Source: Siphlonurus alternatus
Lineage: Eukaryota; Arthropoda; Insecta; Ephemeroptera; Siphlonuridae
DNA: 64,000 bases
Assembly: GCA_949825025.1 (NCBI GenBank)
Contig: OX463780.1
Span: 34,204,979-34,268,978, forward strand
Direction of reading: 5' to 3'
The position numbers and the translations under genes are program-made. Each line of letters begins with the position of its first letter. Positions within the stretch are counted from its first letter, which is position 1. This document shows positions 24,785-37,156 of this stretch, piece by piece. The notes below the pieces were generated by a model that saw only the letters and a program-made list of their open reading frames with translations, ran no database searches and was not told the origin of the DNA.

Positions 24785-25271
24785 GTTTTGTTAATAATTA
24801 TTTAAATTTTAATAGTAAAACACAAATTTGTTGAATTTGGCTTCTCAAGCAAAACACGTGTTCTAAAATAAAAATGCCGAAGACCGAAGAGTCGAATATT
24901 GCAATTGCAACGTTGCCAGTTTTACTCATGTTTTAGATTACACCATGCTGCACTTAATTAAAATATTGATTAATTATTAATTACATAGAAAATTACAAAT
25001 TAAATTTTTAAACATTTTGAAAAGGTATAATTTGCTTTTTCAATTTTTAATAAAAAAAATGGGAAAAAAATTTCAAAAAATCAACTTTTACTTCATAGTT
25101 TATTTAATTTCCGAAAGATGTCAGAAGCATGCATTCTTGGATTTTCAAGAGAAAAAATATTTTCGATTCGATCTGATTCGATCCTTGATAAAAAAAAAGT
25201 TGTAAAAATGAAAGAAAACATACTGTGGTAATACTGGTAATGAGTTTATTTACATTATTGGAAGACATAAA
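24785..25271. promoter_or_regulatory. Divergent La / Cables intergenic promoter region
   Basis: The 487 bp between the two start codons must hold the 5' UTRs and promoters of both head-to-head genes unless non-coding first exons lie elsewhere. A CACGTG E-box sits at 24855-24860, about 70 bp from the La start. No TATA box stands out from the general AT-richness. Confidence 0.5.
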
Positions 25272-28200
25272 ATGACTAGCTCTGCAAAACGAAATAGGTC
25301 TCGTCGCAGAAATGCTGCGATAGCTTTTCTATCTAATATATCATTAGATGGAACTTATAAAGAACCGAATCAGACTGCTTCTAAACACGGTTTGTTGACA
25401 AAGTGTGATTTGGGGATTAGAAAGGCCGGGGACGACGAAGAAGATGAAGATGGTGCAATGCCTGCAATGGATGAACCATCGGACTTACCAGTTGCTTTAG
25501 GAGCTATGCATACTGGTGATAGCAGCGATACTGATCCAATCAAAAGTGTCATTCCAGGCAAGGTTTCCCCTGCCCTTATTGTTGGAGGGGCAGTTGCTCA
25601 GTCCAGTTGCGAGTCCATCAGTGAGTCTGCACTAACACCTTCCAGACAACCTGATGGCCATATGAGTGATAATTCTGCAGGACTGCGCAATACAAATGTA
25701 TTCAACACGGCATTTAGAGAAAGGCGAGTTTGGTAAAAAAAAAATGTTATGTTCTCTGGTAGAGCATTCCAGTTCATTCTGTCGAGACGGTCGAGACCGA
25801 TGGTACCGGCATCATGCAGTGTATTAATTATTGATAAGAGAGATTTTGACAGTGCAGAATTTCCACCAGAAAGCATGATATATATAATGGGCGATGTTAA
25901 AAATCTCAAGACTGTAAGTCTTAAAATTTCCCTTGCTAGCACTGCATATTCAATAGACTGCATGACAATGTTTACGAACTGACCTGGAGTAATGTTCTCA
26001 TTGTCCTGAAAAGTATTACTGTAGATTGCATTATCCAGAAAATGTTCCAATGTTTCTTGGTCCACATGATTGCGTGACGAGAGTGCTTTATGGAGGGAAA
26101 AAGTGCCTTTTCATGAGTACAGTATTTATAAACTCGCCAACACATCACCCTTTGTTTGATTTTGATTGTCTAGTTCTAGGCACTATTTTGACTTGATATT
26201 ATTTTATAGAACACAAACTACAGGGAGCGAAGGCGGAGAGACTCGGCGGCGTCTAGGATCTTTCGGTCGTAAGAAGACATCTCCAGCTCCTCCACCAGCC
26301 ATAGTTCCGGGTGATGATAAATCAAGCCATCAGTTCAGTAGCAACGAGAGTATAGGGCCAATCATAGGTCAGTAAATAGCTGTGAAATAAAAATTCATGA
26401 TGATCATTAAATGACATGATCAAATAAATAAATGTTTAAAATTTACTGGAGTTCAGTTATAGTGGCTTTTAGGGTAAAAAATGTTGAAAATATATTCATA
26501 ATGGTACTGCAAAATGCATCTAGTTAACTAGATGAATTGATTGTATAATAGTTCCAGTATACTGTAGACTTAATTTATATACTGAACATATACATATACA
26601 GTACTGTACAATATTTTTACTGTACAGTATACAGTATTTTGTTAACTCTTTAAGTAGAAATTGATAAAAGAATTGGTCTCTATGGCTCCCTCAGTATTTG
26701 TCACTGCTGCAAATTCTGCTTAACAATATAGAGTTTATAATATAATGAAACTATTTTTTCACTTGTGACAATTGCTCTTCAACTTTCACCAAACATACAT
26801 TACCCCTGAATGTGACGTAAACCTGTGTTCTCAGTGCGAGGAGGCAAAGTGTCACCAGGATCGTTGGGGCCTGGAACTACAGTCCTACCTGTGGATCCTC
26901 GCAGCTCTCCAGAAGGTGCTGGCAAGGGTGTTCGCTTCCTCAGTCTCACTGAGGCCCAGCTAGTACGTGACGAGCGTGTCCTCGTCATGCCCAACAACAA
27001 GAAAGCACCCTTTCTCGTCTTCTCCTCTCTACCCTACAACAAGACTGGCAGGTGAGCAAGCACACCAGTGTGACACATGAGATATTCTTAGTCTAGATTT
27101 TATCAAATTAACTTTACTTTGAGTAATTTTACAATATTTTAATACTGCACTCTTGCATTGCATCTATACTGTTGTACTGTATTGTTGATTGCACAGAAAA
27201 TATGATATAACAAAAAAAAGTACGCAAATGCAGAATATTAAGTGACTAATGCTACCAACAATTCCTACAGGAGTGAGACCAAGAAAGAGGGGGTGCGTCG
27301 CCGGCATGCTTCGGGTCCTCGGCCACTCTCCGTCATCAGCGACAACCAGGACCCCTTTGACCTGCTGGGCCTCGAGAAAGGACAGGACGGACAGGTATGG
27401 ATCACACACTTTTGATTGCTCTCTGTGTAAAACAACATACCTGCTAGATGTTCTCTTTGCAAAATACCAACCAACCAACCAGCAAGTTGACCGTAGTAAA
27501 AATGTAGAATCCAGCTGTAGAGGAATACTTTTGCCTTAAAACCGTTTACTGATATAAATATAAATTTAGCAGAAATAATATATTATATATACAGTATATT
27601 ATATTCTTTACTTGTTTAATTTTACTCTGAAAATAACTCTGAATATTGCTTGAAAACTTCTTATTTGTCACTTTATAGATGTTAGCTTGCACAAAGTATA
27701 TCGAATGAAGTAATGCAGTTATCCTTTTCATAGTAAAATAAATATGGTTATCAATTTTTTAAGGAAAATAAACTATGTATTTTTAAGGTTGTGATATATC
27801 ATTGGAAGAAAAGGATAGGAAATACCAGCAAGGCCTTACTGTTCGAAAAAGTCACCGCAGGTGAAAATCTTGTGGTCATAGGTACATTTCGAAAATATTA
27901 ATTTACATTCTATGAAGATGATTCGCATCGTCGAGATGCTTCATCGGTTACTGGGGGTTAATACTTGGGGGTCAATCTACTTGTAACCAATGAGGCATCT
28001 TGACGATACCAACGTCTTCACAGAATGTAAATTAATATTTTCAAAGTGAACCTATGACCACAAGATTTTTACCTGCTGTGACTTTTTCGATCGGTAAGGC
28101 CTTGCTGATATTTCTTATCCTTTTTTTTTAAATAATGTACCATGCTGTAGTAAAATAAATATAATTTATTGATTGTATTTTTTATTTTATTCTGAAGTTA

Positions 28201-29463
28201 TGGATACTTTATATATGTAATTTTGTGAAGACTTTTGCAGAGGAATATCAATAAGATTATTTTTAAGGGATAATTAAAATCATTCTTTTTGTAACCATAT
28301 TTTAGAAGGGGAAATTGCTTGTAGCCGTAGTACATAACTATATTGTGTGTTTTCAGGAAATATCTTATGGCCAGCTGCTGGTGCCGTCACGTCACTTCCT
28401 ACATGACCGAAAATTCATGTCGGCTGACTATTCGGAGCTGTCAGAGATGCCGTCAACACACTCACATGGGCAGGGCCCCGGCAAGCATCACGTTGTGGCC
28501 AGGTAGATTCCCTCCCTTGTTTGTGTCTGTTTATCATGTATCTCCATGAACTTGAAAGCGCAAGGTTTCTACAACAGCAAACAAGAATTTTTAAAAATCT
28601 TATCTTGTTAATTTGTAACTTCATCTAAAATTCTGACTAAATAACATGATATTCTGTTGTTGTTTACAAACTTGTTTGTTTCTGGCTCTGAAACTTTGTA
28701 CCGATGCACTGCCCACTCCATCAAGGCCTGAGCACTATAACTTTGATCTCGATTGTTTTTGATATAATAGTACTAGATTTCCAATATTCCATTGAGTTAT
28801 ATACAACTTTGATTATGAAATTTTCGTGGAAGGAGTGTTTCTGAAATTTTGAAACTTTACACAAGGCAAGATAAGGGGTTTAGAAATTATGCCTGAGATG
28901 TGAAAATATCAAGAAAAATCTACTTCAATTGAATTTAATTTGAATTTTACAATGATCTAGCAAATGGGGTGGACTACCATTTTTTTTTTTTTTTTTGCGT
29001 GCTTCACTGTGCACAGGTCTTGGTAGAGGGGCGGTGACCGATATCAATACTTTAATTTAAATTAACAATATTTCTGTGTACCGTAGTGTTGTAAAAGATA
29101 ATTAATCGGTGAGTCAATCTTAGTTTAGTTTGTTAAATGCTATACTGCCAAAACATATTTTTATTCTTTATTTTAGAATATTATTTAATGTGTTAAGTGT
29201 TTAGGATTAGTCACTTTTAAATAGAGAATAATTAGGATGTTTTATGTTGTACTTTTTTTATGTCAAGCACTTTCAAACATGAGCACTTACCGGATTCCTC
29301 ATACCAAGCTAGCTTTTCTCAATCCCTCTATATTTTATCAATCATTTTATTTTATTATTTTTTTATCAACCTGATTGTATCAATTTTCCAAAGAAATTTG
29401 TTATTTATTTTAACAACATTAATTAGTTTTTAATGTCAGTGTTAAGCTTTCAATTTCACCCTT

Positions 29464-29512
<49 letters not shown>

Positions 29513-31630
29513 TCCCGATTTTATTTTGTGTGTGTGTGTGTTTTGTATTTCAATACAAAGATTCACATATTTTTGGGTGAGTACTTCTCATATAGTTTGC
29601 TCTCCAATTTATTCCCACTTCCTATAGTTTAGGCTTTTGTGTGTTTTCTTATTCTAATATGTGTGTTTTTTTGTTATCTAATTCTATTTCAGGGCAGAAT
29701 TACAGAGTACTGGATATATTGTGGAAAATAAATGGTAATCAAAAAATATAATATATCATATTAGATTTTTTTTTAAAGTACATAATATATTACATTATTG
29801 TATCATAGATTGTAATACAGTAACATGCCGTAATAACAATAACATTAACTGATAGCCTGCTGTAGATATTTTTATGTTATAATATAGAACTTCAGACGTA
29901 GATTTTTTGTGCATGCTTCACGCTAATACAGTCTTTCCAGCTTTCACCCTGGGAACAATGTTGCCTGATTTCTCCGCTAAACAACCCACCAATCAAAGAA
30001 TGTGCACGCTTACATTATACTTCCATGTAGCCCTAGCTGCACCAATTCTTTTTATAACTATGCACTGTAAAACATTACATCTACAGTTCAGTGATTTTTA
30101 GTTATTTGAATGGTAATTAATATTTTATTGATTGAAATGGACAACAATATTTTAGCACAGAGACATGAAATATTATAACTACTTTTGTCTTTTAATTGAA
30201 AAATATAAAACTATAAAATAATAGTTGTAATATTATTCATCTCTTTTGATTTTTATAATTTATGCTACTTCACATGAAGTATGCTGTTATTGTATCTGTG
30301 CTTTAATTTAATTTCCTTACTAGAATTTCTATTTTATTTTTTATTTTTTTAAATATAATGGGTGGCATTCACGAAGAGTTAAGGAGCGTTTTAGAGAGGG
30401 ATATTTTAAGAAGCGTACCTGGTAACAGGTAAGAAAAACGCTTCTTAAAATATCTCTCCCTAAAACGCTCCTTAACTCTTCGTGAATACCACCCACTGTA
30501 TATTATATTATTATACAGGTATAACTTTCTTAACTGCATGTTTTGTTTATAAAGTTCTAAGTTTCTTGTAAATTATTAAATTTAATAAAATATAACTTCA
30601 TAATTTGGTGCAGCTAGGTAGACTAATGTACATAACAACCCAAGAGGTCACAGCAGCTTGTTAAAACAGCTGCTTGTCTCTTGAGCACTGCTGAGTCTCC
30701 TCCTGAAGAAGGTCCCAGATGGCAGCACTGTTGTCTTGATACTAACGAGCGGTGCTTGTACAGGTGTTACTCGTATGACGCTGCGGCACATCGTACTTCG
30801 GCTCACACCGTACCGGCATCACCACCTATGCTGCAGGAAAAAGGTGAGAGCATTAGCATCAAACTGTTAATAGCCTATTTTTCCGGTTGTTTAACAAGAA
30901 AAATGTACTGCTCTAATTAACAAAAGTGTAATTATCTAGTTCCAATGTCAGCAGTCTCGTGTTTATATTTTTAGTTCAGTTGTGTAAAATAGCAGAAATG
31001 CTTAGTTGCAATGACATTGTTTATTTATATTGTTAGGAAATAAGAAAAGTTTGTTGGCAGCTAAAACTAGGAAAGTAAAAGTAGAAAGGGAAAAAACTTT
31101 TATTTTGGGTTTATGTTATTCCATGATGCTTAAGGAGCCTTATTTTAGTGCAGGACCGTGTTATACTCAAGTATACACTCAATAATTAACACAATCTTTT
31201 GAAAGTAAAGTTGGTACAATACAGAATTATCATCATGTGTTCTTCAAAATGTATTTTTACATTCCACATGTATTTTGGTGTTGAGCCAACAGTGTTGTTT
31301 TGTTTATCTTAGAAATGTGTGTCAAACTATCTAATCACTGTTTCAGCTTTAGAAATCTTTTAAAATTCTGTAGCTGTTATTTAGTGCATCCTAATTTTAT
31401 ATATTCTAATCTGATGCTCAAAATCTCTTTCACTAATAATTTTAAAATGGAAGTAGATTTATAAATGTAATATATTTTTTTTACCAATAAAAAATATTAT
31501 TCTGTGTAATTTATAAATCTTGCAGTTAAAAAGTAAGTAAAAGAATAAAAGAAACTTTATTTTCTCTGTAATTTTATATTTTCATTTTTACAGGCATGAC
31601 TTAAAATGTTGCTAAACATTTGCTTCCCTC

Positions 31631-31668
<38 letters not shown>

Positions 31669-33741
31669 CAAAAGAAATTATTAACTTTTCTTCCCTCCTA
31701 TATCTACTAAAAAACATTATAGGATTATTAATGCAATGCTTAAATTTATTGTATGAGAAAATTTATTCTTTAAAAATTGTACCAAATATACTGTATTTGC
31801 AAGATTCCCAAGTTTCTATTTTTTTTTTTTTTTTTTTATTGCTTTCAAGGTAGAGAACAGCTGTTCGAGTAGTCCACTTTGATTAACATGTAAACCTTCA
31901 CTAAAATTCTGAATTTTTTTCTAGAGGCAGGTATTAGTGCCTAAAAGCCATAGAAAAAGTTTCAAACAAATTTAAAGAGCTGATTTTTTGTTAATTCAGT
32001 TTTTAGTTTGTCTCTCGATGGGAAAGCCCTATGCCGAAAATTTAAAAAAACGAATTAAAAAAAAATCGTCTAGTTAACTTGTTTTGAAATTTTTTCTATG
32101 GCTTTTAGGCACTAATATCTGCCTCTCAAATAAATTTCAGAATTTTTGTGAATTCGCTAAGGTTTCATGTTAATCAAAAGGGACTATGTTGAACAGCTGA
32201 TCGACATTATCTCTAGCTTAAAAGGTATAGTATTTTTGTTGATTTGTATTTAATAATTCACACAAGTTTCTTGACCTGCCTCTGTCTAGTGTTTGAGTGG
32301 GAGGAGGGAGTGCAGGTGCTCCCAGTCAGTCTTCTCTCGCCGCTGCCGCTCTACTCCCCCAGTCTGCTGGACGACCCGGAGCTCATCGCCGGACGCCACC
32401 GCACGCTGCTCACGTTCTCCTCCTATGTGGTGAGTGAGCTACACCCCTCTGACCTTAGTCAGCTGTTCCATTATTCAAAACATCACATAATCATTTTTGT
32501 ATGGTAAAATTGGGATTTTTTTCCCGATCAACACAGTTGATGTCAACATGTCAACTGTGTTGTGTTGACATACTAGATAACTCCTAGACTATGAAGAAGT
32601 TCCTAACAAGATGTATTTATATATACTGCTATTTGCAGACATCATTGATTGGCTATGCAAGACCTTCTGACCTCAAGAGGGAACTGAACGACAAGTTCAA
32701 GGAGAAGTTCCCACAGATCCAGCTAACTCTCAGCAAACTGCGCAGGTATGATTGACTCACTACCAACCAGCTACTTTTTTTAGTAGTCTTATTTTATAGC
32801 AAGTCATAATGTCTGTTTGGGGCAAAAATGTTGGTAGGTTTCATCACTTACACCATTACTATCTTTTACTTCCATATATTTTTAGTTGTAACAAAGTGCT
32901 GTAAAATGGAGGTTATATTAATCATATATTATAATTTGTGTTAAGTATTCTATTAGGATGGTGGGGGGATTATATTTTTTATTGCTTTAGGGAAATATTT
33001 TTATAGTTGATGTCATGAACAAAACGTTTTTGTTTTTTATAACCTTTGTTATAAAAATTGAAAAACATGGCTGCAGCATCAAGAGGGAGATGCGGAAGAT
33101 TGCCAAGCAGGAGTGTGGCATTGACCTGCTGACAGTGGCTCAGGCCTACGTCTACTTTGAGAAGCTCATCCTGCGCAACATGATCAGCAAGCCCAATCGG
33201 AAGCTGTGTGCCGGTGCTTGCCTGCTGCTCTCGGCCAAGCTCAACGACGTCAAGGGTGACGTTCTGCGTCTTCTCATTGAGGTCAGTACATCTCCTGAGA
33301 GTCCTAAAGTTACCCTTGCTCAGGTTGTAAATGTTGTCACACAGTCAATAACCACTCAGTAACCTTAATATCATTGAAAGTATTTTCTTTTTTTCTCAAA
33401 AAAGTGCATCACTTTGCCTGTTGTAATTCGGTAGCAAATTAAGCGACATTATCACTGTTCAGAGCTGTACTCTTGATTTTGTATAAAATGAAAATTCAAA
33501 TCCTACAATAACTAGAGACTTAGTATTGTGTGAAAAATACTTGTTTAAATTTAAATTTTAAAACAATATTCAAGATTTCAAATTTTATTTTCATTTTCAG
33601 AAAACAGAGAGCATGTTTCGTTTGAATCGTCGTGATCTTCTGAGTTCTGAATTTGCTGTTTTGGTTGCTCTGGAGTTTGGTCTTCACGTTCCGACTTGGG
33701 AAGTTTACCCACACTATCAGCGCCTCTTGTACGAGTCTTGA
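25272..33741 (+). CDS. Cables: Cables-like Cdk5/Abl enzyme substrate with C-terminal cyclin fold, 10 exons
   Basis: Exons are 25272-25723, 26210-26367, 26835-27051, 27271-27394, 28357-28502, 30764-30843, 32290-32429, 32639-32745, 33077-33281 and 33601-33741. They total 1770 nt, 589 residues, with phases consistent at every junction (human CABLES1 is about 630). Diagnostic stretches are [17 protein letters not shown] near the N-terminus, TEGGD-like [11 protein letters not shown] in exon 2, [20 protein letters not shown] in exon 8, and the cyclin-box-like end (about residues 440-589) with [30 protein letters not shown] and [15 protein letters not shown]. Cables proteins link Cdk5, Cdk2 and Cdk3 to Abl and regulate CDK tyrosine phosphorylation, neurite growth and cell-cycle exit. 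Exon 1 is best joined to exon 2 with a GC donor (AAAG|gcgagt); the nearby GT donor would create an immediate stop. Introns 4, 5 and 6 each carry a palindromic MITE. Confidence 0.92.
27803..28128. mobile_element. Palindromic MITE in Cables intron 4
   Basis: A foldback of about 325 bp. The left arm has GCAAGGCCTTAC, AAAAAGTCAC, ATCTTGTGGTCATAGGT and TTAATTTACATTCT; the right arm carries the inverted copies in reverse order. A loop of about 60 bp separates them. No ORF. Ends are fuzzy in A/T-rich flanks and no TSD is certain. Confidence 0.8.
29468..29507. repeat. Poly-T tract
   Basis: 40 consecutive T in Cables intron 5. It could be the poly-A tail of a minus-strand retroelement, but no body is recognisable. 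Confidence 0.95.
30359..30495. mobile_element. Short palindromic MITE in Cables intron 5
   Basis: A 137 bp near-perfect hairpin with ends TGGGTGGCATTCACGAAGAG and CTCTTCGTGAATACCACCCA, arms of about 60 bp and a loop around ACCTGGTAACAGGT. No ORF; TSD not clear. Confidence 0.8.
31858..32199. mobile_element. Foldback element, family C copy 2
   Basis: A 342 bp element with long imperfect terminal inverted repeats: CAGCTGTTC, then CTTTTGATTAACATG, on the right arm and its counterpart CAGCTGTTCGAG, CTTTGATTAACATG, on the left. Inside is a second dyad (GCCTAAAAGCCATAGAAAAA / TTTTTCTATGGCTTTTAGGC). It lies in Cables intron 6, ending about 90 bp before exon 7. Confidence 0.75.
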
Positions 33742-33995
33742 CACGCAGCACAAGAATCGCGACCTGGCAGCGCTCTCCATCCTCCAGCCACCACGCGCCT
33801 AGTCTAGGCTGTAAGAGTTATATATAATTAACAGCTTCAGACCTATGTAGTGTGGGTCCAGCCTTCCCCTTATCCCTCCCTCCCCTTTATTGAAAAATAG
33901 TCTAGTCCATAATCTCAGCATGCATCAATTTTAAATATATATTATATAGTAATGCTCAAAATTTTACCTAATATGTACTTAGTTTCACTTAATTA

Positions 33996-34001
33996 AATAA
34001 A
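33996..34001 (+). terminator. Candidate Cables polyadenylation signal
   Basis: AATAAA occurs about 255 bp downstream of the Cables stop codon and is the first canonical hexamer I found in the 3' UTR. Others follow (for example near 34446), so the site used is uncertain. Confidence 0.3.
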
Positions 34002-34892
34002 TTTATCAAGTATTTTAATGTATTAATGCATGTAATGATAAAAATTAAAATATATACCGCATGATAATAATATAACTACGTAGAGAGGGAAAAAAATAAT
34101 ACAATTTTGTTATTACTATTAGTACTTAAAAGTCATTTTCACTATTAATTACTTCATTAATCTACGATAAACCTTAGTGAAAAATTTAAACACCTTCACA
34201 TAACTTTTCTCTTAAATATCTTTTAACTATATAGCGTAAATTTCTTTCTATATGTAAACGCATGCTGTGTCGACTGCTATTTTAATGTAATAATGCTATA
34301 AAATATTTTATGAACTAACAATTCTTCTCTTCCAAACTTCCCTTTTCTTCCACTTCAACACTTTCAGTCCTTCCTCACTATCTTTCAAACCACACATGTA
34401 TATTTTTTTTAATCTTAAAAGCAGTTTTATGCTTGAAGCATTAAAAATAAAGGCTGAAAGTGATATGAATATTCCTCATTCCAATTTTGGCTATTTGTTA
34501 ATTATTATGTAAAGAAATATTTTTCCCAATATTTGATTTGTTTTTGAGGTTAAATTATTTTATTATAAATAAAATTCTTGTCAAATATCTTACTAATAAT
34601 ATTATTATTTGTATTCAGTTACAGTTGATTCTTTTTCTACTGTGTTTCTCTGTATTATAATCCATACAGTGGACAATATATAATATAAATAAATGCTCTT
34701 ATTTAGGTTTGTTGGCATAATCCCTAGTCTTTTTTTAAGGAGATATGACATGATTATAATACTTGAATAGTTTTTTTTTAAAGTAATATCCAAAATATCT
34801 TAAATAAATCATAGCATAAATTTTTATGCTGCATATTCGAAATATGAAATACAATATTTGTAAAAAGCCTATATATTACACGGTATAATTTT

Positions 34893-34978
34893 GCGTACAA
34901 TTTTTCCTTACAAGAAAATTTCATCTCCATACAAACAAATAGAGTTGAAGTTTTTTTGTAAGGAAAAATTGTATGCAA
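34893..34978. repeat. Short inverted repeat (hairpin)
   Basis: Arms TGCGTACAATTTTTCCTTAC and GTAAGGAAAAATTGTATGCA surround a loop of about 35 bp. Lies about 1.2 kb past the Cables stop. It could be a tiny MITE remnant. Confidence 0.55.
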
Positions 34979-35097
34979 TAATTAGACAAATTGTTTCATA
35001 CAATTATAACAAGTATAATACCGACTTAATATGTTGTCCTTTTTCAACGAGTTTAATTTAATACCACTGGAGTAAAAAAGTGTGCAGTTAATTGTAG

Positions 35098-37156
35098 CAG
35101 GGTGTATACCATCTGGAAAAACCTGGAATACCGGGAAATATCATGGAATTTCAAACCCTCTGGAAAAACCGGGAAAAATCATGGAATTTCGAAAAAAATG
35201 TAAAAAAAACTGGAATTATCACATTTTTCAGTAACCATTTTCTTAATTATGTAATTGTGATGCCGAAAATCTTGATACCGTTTTGTTTTTTTAATCTTTT
35301 GTCAAGTTCTAATATTTATTCAAATCAATTAAATATTTTTTCAAGTATTGGAGATGAAAATGGGAAAAAATCGTGTGCAAAAGCGTGACGTAAAAAGATC
35401 GCGATTTACGAGAGATCGCGCGCGTATTATATTGACGTCAATATTTCGGACGAATAGTTCAATATATTTACTGAAAAGTATATGAATGTTTCAAATATTA
35501 ATTTGTAACTAAAAATACTCCTTCAATTAAAACAACTTTAATTATAAACCAGAAAAATATAATTATATTATTTTTAACGATGCAAGTGACCATGCATGCA
35601 GTACGTAGTGTAATTAAAAGATAGGCAATTTACGCGAATATTACTTTAAAAAAGTTAATCGTTTGATGAGAAAGCATAAATATATACAAGAGATCATTAT
35701 AAATTATTATAATTTAAAATATTCAAGCACAAAAAATTAAAAGTAAAAATTATGGCACTGTAAACGTCATGCTTAAAAACTAGGAAACAACGCTATGTTG
35801 CTGTAAGCGCGGCGTGAGCTCACTTTATTTTATTGATCATACCTCGTGTACACAATTTTTGCAGTATTTTTTATTTTTATTTTTTGAAAAATTCAGTGAA
35901 CACAATATTCAGCATTTCAAGCATTTAGATAGAGGGAACTAAATTGAAAATTTTAACCTAAATTTTTTAAAAATGTTTTGTGTCCTAATTTATGGTTCCT
36001 AAACAGAGCGGTCTCATACGTATATAGAAGACCACTCTGTTCAAGACCGCTCTGTTCCTAAATTTCTGAATTTTCAGGGAAATGTTTAAAATAATAATAA
36101 AAATTCCAGCAATTTTTATCACATTCAATTCACACGGTTCAAACCGGACTAAAATTTATTTTAAGTGGGACTTTTAAAATTAATATTTTTTTCATTGAAA
36201 TAAATGACACTGAACACTGAAAAAAAAAAATGTACTTATACAGTAATAAAAGTTTTTAAACAGACCCGAATAAAATTATATTGAAGTTAAAGTTATATCA
36301 ATGCATTATTGCTGGATTTTTTTTTATTTTTTTTAAACATTTCCCTGAAAATTCAGAAATTTAGGAACCATGAATTAGGACACTAAAACATTTTTCAAAA
36401 ATTTAGGAAAATTTTAAATCTAGTTCCCTCTATCTAAATATTCTAAATGATGTGTAGTAACCACAAAACGTATTTTGCAAATTTACTTCTTTTGTAAAAT
36501 GAAGAGTTGCATGATCTGCATTACATTCATGCATGCACCATTTATGATAATATAATATATTGGTGTTATAATGTCATCAGACAAGTCAATTTCATTTTTT
36601 TTTTTTTTATTTATTTATTTATTTTTGCGATTTTTAACGTTCCCTATTATTATTATCATCATTAGATTAAAGTATAAATTTAGTATATATTATATAATCA
36701 TATACAGTATAATTGATGAAAAGATTGTATTTTATTAATTATAATTTCATCCAAAATTTGAGCATTAAAATTTTCTTGTCAAAAAAGTTGCTCGCTACGC
36801 TCGCAATTTTTTTTTTATACTTGTATTATACTGTGTTTGGTTATTTTTTCTTGTTTATACTGGGTAGCATTTTTTTTTTTTTTTTTTTTTCATGATCTGT
36901 ATCTTTCAATTGATAAATTATGGATTTATAGTTGTTAAGAAAAACAAAATATAAAATGTCAAGATTTTTTTTTCCTTAAGGAATTTAATCCTTAAACGAT
37001 ACCTTAAAAAATTAAATGGTTCAAGTAAATTTTTATATAATATTCCTCCCCCACCCCCTCCTGAACGCTAAAAAAATACCTGGAATTTTTTAAAATTCCC
37101 TGGAAAAACCTGGAAAACTCATGGAATTTCATTTGGGAATAATGGTATACACCCTG
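35098..37156. mobile_element. 2.06 kb non-autonomous DNA transposon with 15 bp TIR
   Basis: Identical inverted ends CAGGGTGTATACCAT are flanked by TTGTAG at 35092-35097 and 37157-37162 (6 bp duplication). Inside each end are repeats of CTGGAAAAACC and ATGGAATTTC, subterminal repeats that transposase might bind. No transposase-sized ORF is present. The CAGGG end and 5-8 bp duplication suggest a hAT-related group, but I cannot assign it firmly. A further foldback is nested at 35924-36448. Confidence 0.8.
35924..36448. mobile_element. Foldback element nested in the 2 kb transposon
   Basis: Left arm TTTAGATAGAGGGAACTA, GTGTCCTAATTTATGGTTCC, AAATTTCTGAATTTTCAGGG; right arm carries the inverted counterparts ending TAGTTCCCTCTATCTAAA. 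The left arm also holds a small local dyad around AACAGAGCGGTCT. It may be a nested insertion or an internal dyad of the host element. Confidence 0.65.

Larger units (their letters stand above)
33742..35091 (+). other. Cables 3' UTR and downstream AT-rich DNA
   Basis: The stop codon is followed by a short GC-richer stretch (to about 33890), then AT-rich DNA with AATAAA words. No further exon recognised. Confidence 0.5.

Noticed and set aside
25733..25734. GT at 25733 as Cables exon 1 donor
   Set aside because: Joining it to exon 2 creates an immediate stop codon; the GC donor at 25724 keeps the frame and fits the family.
35143..35388. 81-codon frame at the left end of the 2 kb transposon
   Set aside because: It is generated by the subterminal CTGGAAAAACC repeats and is far too short for a transposase.
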